From Pomphorhynchus laevis (Eukaryota; Acanthocephala; Palaeacanthocephala; Echinorhynchida; Pomphorhynchidae), in contig WNNJ02002222.1 in the NCBI GenBank assembly GCA_012934845.2, positions 170,955-234,954 of the forward strand: 64,000 bases of DNA. The letters run 5' to 3'. The translations under genes and the position numbers were made by a program. Position 1 is the stretch's first letter. Every line of letters begins with the position of its first letter. Positions 62,801 to 64,000 of the stretch are shown piece after piece. The notes below the pieces were generated by a model. The model saw only the letters and a list, made by a program, of their open reading frames with translations. It was not told where the DNA came from and searched no databases.

Positions 62801-64000
62801 AAATAAATTAGAATACAAAAGACTTTCAAACACGATTTTTTACCCCAGGATTTCAATTGATTAATAGATAATATAAAATGTTTTAAAATAAAGATTTGAG
62901 GTCACCAGTATCTTTCAATCCAATTTTTGATTATTTATTTTAAATAAAATAAATTTGTTTTTATAAATAAATAGTATAAAAATATAATATAATATTATAT
63001 ATATTATTTTATTAATTATTTTGATAAATTAGCGCATTTATGCTTATTATATTTCATTATATGGGCTAACACTCATTAGTTACAGATTATTAAGTTTGGA
63101 ATCTGATCACCATTAGAATTTGCTTATGAGTTGTTTGTTTATCACAATATTGTGTGACACGAATATCGAAATTATCGAAGAAAATTTAAAATTAGTTGCA
63201 ATCAATCAATATCGTTTAATGATAGCAATGATACAGCCCGAAATCGAATTTTGCTTAACGAAAGTTGTCTAATTGTCAAATTAACAAACACATATAAATC
63301 TTGACTTATTTCTGTTTTTGATTTCACTAATTAAAATTTTGTCCTTATAAACCTTTTCTGATTGCTGTTATGCTTTCCGTAAAACAGGCAAAAATGATCT
63401 CGGGATTGTTAAGTCTGAACGTATCTCTGACAATTCTTCATTGAGTCACTTGTATAGCAGTTTTACGAATGAGAAGCATGTTTCAGAGTGTAAGGATTAT
63501 TTATCTGTTTTAACTAATTTTCTATTAGTCTAGATTAAAAAATCTTAACTTAAAAATTGAACTTTTGTAATCCAGATAATAATTGGGATTTGGAATGTTT
63601 TGAATACGTACTTTTCAGTTGACCTAAAAATGATGTTTAATGGCCATTGGGCAGATAGCATCTTTTGATTTCAGTGAAGTTAAATCAAAAAGAATATAAT
63701 GTATTTGGATATAATGTGATCGTAACTGATCAGATTACCGTATTTTCACAACTATAGCCGGCACCAACTTGCAGAACATCAATCAGGAAATATTTCGATG
63801 CCGATTATATGTTAATTTTGCATTGACTGTATGATTTTATAAAAATTTTATTTTTGATCTTCATTTTTTAAATGAATTTAAAAGAAATTAATTAATAACA
63901 AATTATAATTAATATTTATATTTAATGTTATTGATAATCTTATTTAATCTTTTGATAAATATTTTAACAAATTAATTTAAATTTTATATTATAATATAAA
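62800..64000. other. Unassigned A+T-rich sequence
   Basis: No exon, RNA gene or known repeat recognised up to the window end. In particular I found no TSC22 leucine-zipper exon here. Confidence 0.45.

Overview
This is a stretch of an A+T-rich animal genome, almost certainly an invertebrate. The evidence is two conserved metazoan host exons (a ONECUT homeobox exon and a TSC22/bunched-type exon), CR1/L2-like and I-like LINEs, Penelope-like elements (PLEs), a BEL/Pao fragment and long (AT)n runs. No prokaryotic feature is present. I cannot name the species. Host coding sequence covers only about 1.1 kb; almost all the rest that can be explained is mobile or repeated DNA.

Layout. 1.3-6.5 kb: (AT)n tracts and several families of about 340-470 bp tandem repeats, interrupted by LINE A. 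7.8-18.2 kb: a run of decayed LINEs (C, A, B, A, A) in both orientations. 18.2-21.5 kb: a PLE remnant, a small repeat (family M), the terminal exon of a ONECUT gene with its 3' flank, and a second PLE remnant. 21.6-24.3 kb: LINE D fragments flanking a family B repeat array. 25-29 kb: a large inverted duplication of family H repeats, a tRNA-like SINE composite and a PLE RT fragment. 29-36.6 kb: family E, a 3.9 kb LINE B with a 10-bp target duplication, then families H, D and A. 37-38.7 kb: inverted A and B arrays. 38.7-43 kb: little recognisable. 43-54 kb: LINE B copies, one of them split by a nested LINE A. 54-55 kb: BEL/Pao pol remnant. 56.9-57.5 kb: TSC22-type exon. 59-63 kb: PLE, LINE 3' ends and family M copies.

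The most interesting content is a dense, diverse set of hammerhead-ribozyme (HHR) sequences embedded in the short tandem repeats. Family H carries ordinary type I HHRs (CUGAUGAG, stem II, CGAAAC, short stem III, GUC) in a 340-bp tandem unit. Family E and the PLE-associated motifs look like small type I HHRs whose stem III is only a palindrome (ACGCGU, ACGU, AUAU), which suggests dimer action. Families A, B and D, related to each other by shared flanks, contain all three HHR core strands (GAAA, CUGANGA and UC/UH) with complementary and co-varying flanks for stems I, II and III, but in the reverse cyclic order, so a single unit cannot close the usual three-way junction. A tandem dimer, or two molecules, could. 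Family M appears to be a circular permutation of the same reversed order. These repeats resemble animal retrozymes (small HHR-bearing retroelements thought to depend on autonomous elements such as PLEs), and PLE remnants occur in the same window. Catalysis, expression and mobilisation are inferences from primary sequence only.
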